50,373 nt of DNA, from NCBI GenBank assembly GCA_903833215.1, contig CAILEM010000122.1, positions 1 to 50,373 of the forward strand, in the 5' to 3' direction. Position 1 is the stretch's first letter, and each line of letters starts with the position of its first letter. Of this stretch, positions 47,574-50,373 are shown piece after piece. This DNA comes from an uncultured Armatimonadota bacterium (GTDB lineage Bacteria; Armatimonadota; Fimbriimonadia; Fimbriimonadales; Fimbriimonadaceae). The notes under the pieces were generated by a model. The model saw nothing but the letters and a program-made list of their open reading frames with translations. It did not search any database and was not told the DNA's origin. Made by a program: the position numbers and the translations under genes.

Positions 47574-48443
47574 TCAAAGTTGGTCCGCGATCCAATTACG
47601 AAGCTTGTCGTGGGTGGCGCCGAAGAACCTAAGCGCTCGTGTCGTGGCGTTCTCTTCACGGGCTAGCATGCCGAGGATAAAGTGGGGTCCTTTGACATCT
47701 TGTCCAAGGTCCTTCGCTTCGGCATTCGCCAGTCGAAGTAGATCAGTCCCGGACAAGAAGCCAGCTTTGAGCTGCTCAACCGATTTGGGTTCGAGCATCT
47801 CCTCCTCAACCAAAACTGCAATCGAGCAGGGATCAAGTCCGCATGCTTCCAGGGCTTTCGCAGCATCGCCGTTTTCTTCAAACAGAAGAAGCAAGCACAT
47901 CTGGTCTGCCGTCATTCGCTGACGACGCGCTGATAATACCATCCATGCTTTGCTCGCTGACGGAATGTCTTTGAAGACTACTGACACTTGACCTTCCGTC
48001 AGAACCGAACTGGGGTCCGTCTCCAAAATGATGATCGCTCTGGCGGCATCGTAAAACACTGCCAACCTAGATAAGACCATGCCAGTAATGCCTTCCTTCT
48101 GGCGAATCATCGCGAGCAGCAAATGCTCACCGCGTATGAAATCTTGATTTAGGCTTCGTGCATCATCAAATGCAAGCTGCACTAACCTGTGAAAACGGAC
48201 TGTATAAGAATAACTTGGTCCTGTTTCCGTCAACGGTTCGTGCCACTCTTTCACCACCGCGGCCTCAAGTTCAGCGAATGATACGCCTAACTCGACGAGA
48301 ACCCGAGCCGAAAGGCTCTCGGGGTCCCGAAGCAGTGCGAGAAGTAGGTGTTCCGTGGAAACGGTGGCTCCTCCGAGTTTCTTCGCCTCATCCTGAGCCG
48401 CATATACCGCTCGGCGCGCTTCCATCGAAAAACGCTGCCACAT
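47574..48443 (-). CDS. Clp-N domain protein without AAA domains, first of a pair
   Basis: 289 residues from ATG at 48443 (MWQRFSMEARRAVYAAQDEA). The same layout as the gene beside it: VSTEHLLLALLRDPESLSAR, FIRGEHLLLAMIRQKEG, then a divergent second half (RMTADQMCLLLLFEENGDAA; GPHFILGMLAREENATTRAL). The Clp_N repeats are recognisable, but no ATPase domain is present. The two genes are 40 bp apart and their products similar in length, so they arose by tandem duplication. They may work together, for example as a heterodimeric adaptor. The upstream in-frame extension to 48518 has no ribosome binding site. Confidence 0.83.
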   Translation of the reverse strand: MWQRFSMEARRAVYAAQDEAKKLGGATVSTEHLLLALLRDPESLSARVLVELGVSFAELEAAVVKEWHEPLTETGPSYSYTVRFHRLVQLAFDDARSLNQDFIRGEHLLLAMIRQKEGITGMVLSRLAVFYDAARAIIILETDPSSVLTEGQVSVVFKDIPSASKAWMVLSARRQRMTADQMCLLLLFEENGDAAKALEACGLDPCSIAVLVEEEMLEPKSVEQLKAGFLSGTDLLRLANAEAKDLGQDVKGPHFILGMLAREENATTRALRFFGATHDKLRNWIADQL

Positions 48444-48538
48444 GCGAGAATAATACGCCGAGATAACAGGAATCCGCTTCAACAAAATTGATCCGCGAGT
48501 TTTCCAGAAAGCGCTCAAAAAAGGTAGAACGCTCGCTT

Positions 48539-48826
48539 ATGGCGAAGAATCCATCTCGACGTGAAATTCTTGGTGCGGCTGCGGTTGGCGTGGCGGCAAT
48601 GGCGACCCCTATGGCGATGGCAAATATTACACCGCAAGCTCTCACAACCGAAATGCTAGAGAAGGAATTGGCGAAGCCACTTTCGCCAGAGGCAAAGAAA
48701 ATTCTCGCCGAATCACTCAAAGGAATCGAGGCGTCAGCAAAAGAACGCCTTAAGACGAAACTTCCTGAGAACAGCGAACCTTGCTTCAGCTATATCCCCT
48801 CGACTCGGGAGGTCCGAGCGAAGTGA
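48539..48826 (+). CDS. Tat-leader protein paired with the amidase
   Basis: 95 residues from ATG at 48539, GGTAG before it. The Tat signal is MAKNPSRREILGAAAVGVAA, with the twin arginines in SRREIL, and cleavage is likely near AMA-N. After it come helical segments (LEKELAKPLSPEAKKILAES, GIEASAKERLKTK) and the end SEPCFSYIPSTREVRAK. This is exactly the sequence that, in single-ORF secreted amidases, joins the Tat signal to the enzyme core. Here the reading frame ends and the amidase begins in another frame with a 4-bp overlap (GTGA). It may be a real separate subunit or an artefact of a frame change. Confidence 0.65.
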   Translation: MAKNPSRREILGAAAVGVAAMATPMAMANITPQALTTEMLEKELAKPLSPEAKKILAESLKGIEASAKERLKTKLPENSEPCFSYIPSTREVRAK

Positions 48827-50184
48827 GTATCACCCCATTTTCAGGTATTCGCGATCTAGCTAAAGCCCTTGCCGCGCGCGAAGTATCGTCGGTCGAACTC
48901 ACTGAGATGTATCTCAAGCGCCTCAAGACGATCGGCAAAGAGCATAACGCTGTCGCCGAATTGACCGAGGATCTTGCTCTGGCCCAAGCCAAGAAAGCAG
49001 ACAACACCTCAGGAAGCTCCATCCTACACGGCATTCCTTTCGGGGTCAAAGACTTGCTCGCGACAAAGGGAATTCCAACCCGATGGGGTTCGCCGGGGCA
49101 TGCCGACCAGATTTTTGACTACAACTCGACCATTGTTCAAAAACTGGAAGATGCGGGAGCCGTGCTGCTCGCCAAGCTTGAGATGATCGAACTCGCCGGA
49201 GGCGGAAATTATAACGTCGCCAACGCCAGCCGCATGGGCCCGTGCCTCAGCGCCTGGGACAAAAAGCTTTGGGCCGGTGGGTCGAGTTCAGGATCCGGAG
49301 CATCAACCGCACTCGGATGCGTTGGGTTCTCGATCGGCAGTGAAACGAGCGGCAGCATCGTTTGTCCTTCTGCCTTCAACGGCTGCACAGGCTTTCGACC
49401 GACCTATGGCCGCGTGAGCCGCTATGGCGCAATGGCCTTATGCTGGACGCTGGATAAGCTCGGACCCATCTGCCGATCTGCAGAGGACTGTGGAATTGTT
49501 CTGGAAGCCATCGCCGGTCCAGATCCAAAGGATGGCAGCACGTTCGCCAAGAAGCTGAACCTTCGCTACCGAGGACCGAAACCTCGGATTGGGTTGGTTA
49601 AAGAGACGTTCAAAGATAGCAAGGCGGAGGTCTGCGAAAAGGCGTATCAGAATGTCATCGAAACCCTGCGCAAGTTGGGCTACCAAACCGTCGAGGTCGC
49701 CTATCCCGACCTTCCGTACAATGCAGCCATCGACCTGATCGTCAATGCGGAAGGAGCCAGCGCCCATGAGAATTTCATTCGTGGCGAGCGGTTCCAGCAG
49801 CTTCAAGATATCAACCAAGTCGCGGGGTTCGCGGCGGCGCTTGAGGTCAAAGCAGTCGACTATCTATGGGCAATGCGCCTACGGTCGGAGGCACTCAAAG
49901 CGAACGCGGTGTGGGACAAGTGCGACTGCATCTTCACCCCCGCCTTCTATCACCGAGCCATTCCGGCTGATCAGCCTTTCGACAAGACATGGGTGAACAT
50001 GGGCGGCGATAACGGTCCTTCAAACCTGTTGGGTTGGCCCGCCATGGCCTTCCCCATCGGTTTCGAAGACGGTGCCCCCATCGGAGGCCAGATCATCGTG
50101 CCGACATTGCGAGAAGACGTGTGTTTGAAAGTCGTGACCGATTTCCAGCGTCATTCAGATTTCCACACGAAGCATCCGAATTGA
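48823..50184 (+). CDS. Amidase (AS family)
   Basis: 453 residues from GTG at 48823, overlapping the previous stop. Amidase-signature hydrolase: Lys in FGVKDLLATKG, the cis-Ser in GGSSSGSGAST, and the nucleophile in GSETSGSI, so the Ser-cisSer-Lys triad is intact. The N terminus VSITPFSGIRDLAKALAAREVSSVELTEMYLKRL is the family start. The closing DPFDKTW and WPAMAFPIG-x-x-DGAPIGGQII are typical of amidases related to GatA and to peptide amidases. It lacks its own signal; export would need the upstream ORF. Substrate unknown. The last 189 bp of the window hold no gene. Confidence 0.88.
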   Translation: MSITPFSGIRDLAKALAAREVSSVELTEMYLKRLKTIGKEHNAVAELTEDLALAQAKKADNTSGSSILHGIPFGVKDLLATKGIPTRWGSPGHADQIFDYNSTIVQKLEDAGAVLLAKLEMIELAGGGNYNVANASRMGPCLSAWDKKLWAGGSSSGSGASTALGCVGFSIGSETSGSIVCPSAFNGCTGFRPTYGRVSRYGAMALCWTLDKLGPICRSAEDCGIVLEAIAGPDPKDGSTFAKKLNLRYRGPKPRIGLVKETFKDSKAEVCEKAYQNVIETLRKLGYQTVEVAYPDLPYNAAIDLIVNAEGASAHENFIRGERFQQLQDINQVAGFAAALEVKAVDYLWAMRLRSEALKANAVWDKCDCIFTPAFYHRAIPADQPFDKTWVNMGGDNGPSNLLGWPAMAFPIGFEDGAPIGGQIIVPTLREDVCLKVVTDFQRHSDFHTKHPN

Positions 50185-50373
50185 ATGGTAGCCAAAGCAG
50201 TCCCGCGCCCACCGAACACTGAAAGTGTTCGTTCCTCAAAGCCCAGATAGTATTTGACTTTGTCAAGGCTCCCGACATCTTCGGCTTGAATTTCGCGGAA
50301 TATGTTGGGCTAGGCGGCGTGAGAATTGGACGTGGCGTCGAATTGAGATCGGGTCGGTGAAGGGCTTGCTGCC
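50185..50373. other. Terminal intergenic stretch
   Basis: After the amidase stop there is no convincing reading frame. A GAACACTGAAAGTGTTCG hairpin at 50205-50222 resembles stem 3 of family 2 repeats, but the rest of that element is not recognisable. The remainder up to the window edge holds nothing I can support. Confidence 0.5.

Noticed and set aside
50093-50278. 61-residue minus-strand ORF over the amidase end
   Set aside because: It overlaps the amidase and a hairpin and shows no family signal.

Overview
The window reads as bacterial chromosome of moderate GC content, coding-dense, from a member of a deep-branching phylum. The best guess is Armatimonadota (Fimbriimonas-like). This is an inference from gene content: a DUF1559-like H-X9-DG tail on a BlaR-type protease, many secreted proteins of unknown function, the ylmE-sepF pair, an EF-G2-type factor and families of small palindromic repeats. 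No rRNA or tRNA gene was found.

Layout. 1-80: truncated IS630-like transposase. 136-2761: DUF192 lipoprotein, leuD and divergent trpE. 2762-5834: a repeat element, a TPR protein and a large secreted protein. 5922-8078: aldehyde dehydrogenase and HAD phosphatase. 8273-10963: glycine-rich RRM protein and an EF-G-like GTPase. 11033-13500: a mobile island with three clusters of palindromic repeats around a TTG-initiated Y1 (IS200/RAYT-like) transposase and two small stress or plasmid-stability-like genes. 13536-14926: cbpA-type J protein plus hspR, with a HAIR operator inside the promoter. 15183-24199: rpoB-rpoC with promoter and terminator. 24293-26833: two small PspB-like membrane proteins, then hisA, hisH and hisB. 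26901-28406: YggS, SepF and an alkyltransferase-like protein. 28410-30883: DUF2334 protein and GNAT enzyme. 30951-33006: groES-groEL with a CIRCE-like operator and terminator. 33020-37030: thioredoxin-like protein, GNAT and an STN-like secreted protein. 37056-39026: a modular GH27 protein. 39220-41281: BlaI-type repressor and M56 protease under a predicted double operator. 41331-44832: DUF1080 protein, then a degenerate ATP-dependent DNA ligase with its exonuclease partner. 44975-46378: GT4 glycosyltransferase. 46664-48443: two Clp-N-only proteins. 48539-50184: a Tat-leader protein overlapping an amidase.

How it fits together. Protein quality control is the strongest theme: HspR/HAIR and CIRCE, the two classical heat-shock circuits, lie about 17 kb apart, and two AAA-less ClpC-N-like proteins may be adaptors or decoys. 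Core transcription (rpoBC), histidine, leucine and tryptophan synthesis and cell division genes are ordinary housekeeping. The points that most deserve a second look are: (1) two families of structured repeats, with base-pair-preserving changes between copies, arranged in opposite orientations around a RAYT-like transposase; (2) a DNA ligase that keeps its fold but has lost most nucleotidyl-transfer residues; (3) an M56 antirepressor-type protease whose sensor domain is replaced by a DUF1559/H-X9-DG-like domain; (4) substitutions at rifampicin contact positions in RpoB and a lineage-specific insertion in the RpoC trigger loop; and (5) an amidase separated from its Tat leader by a frame change.
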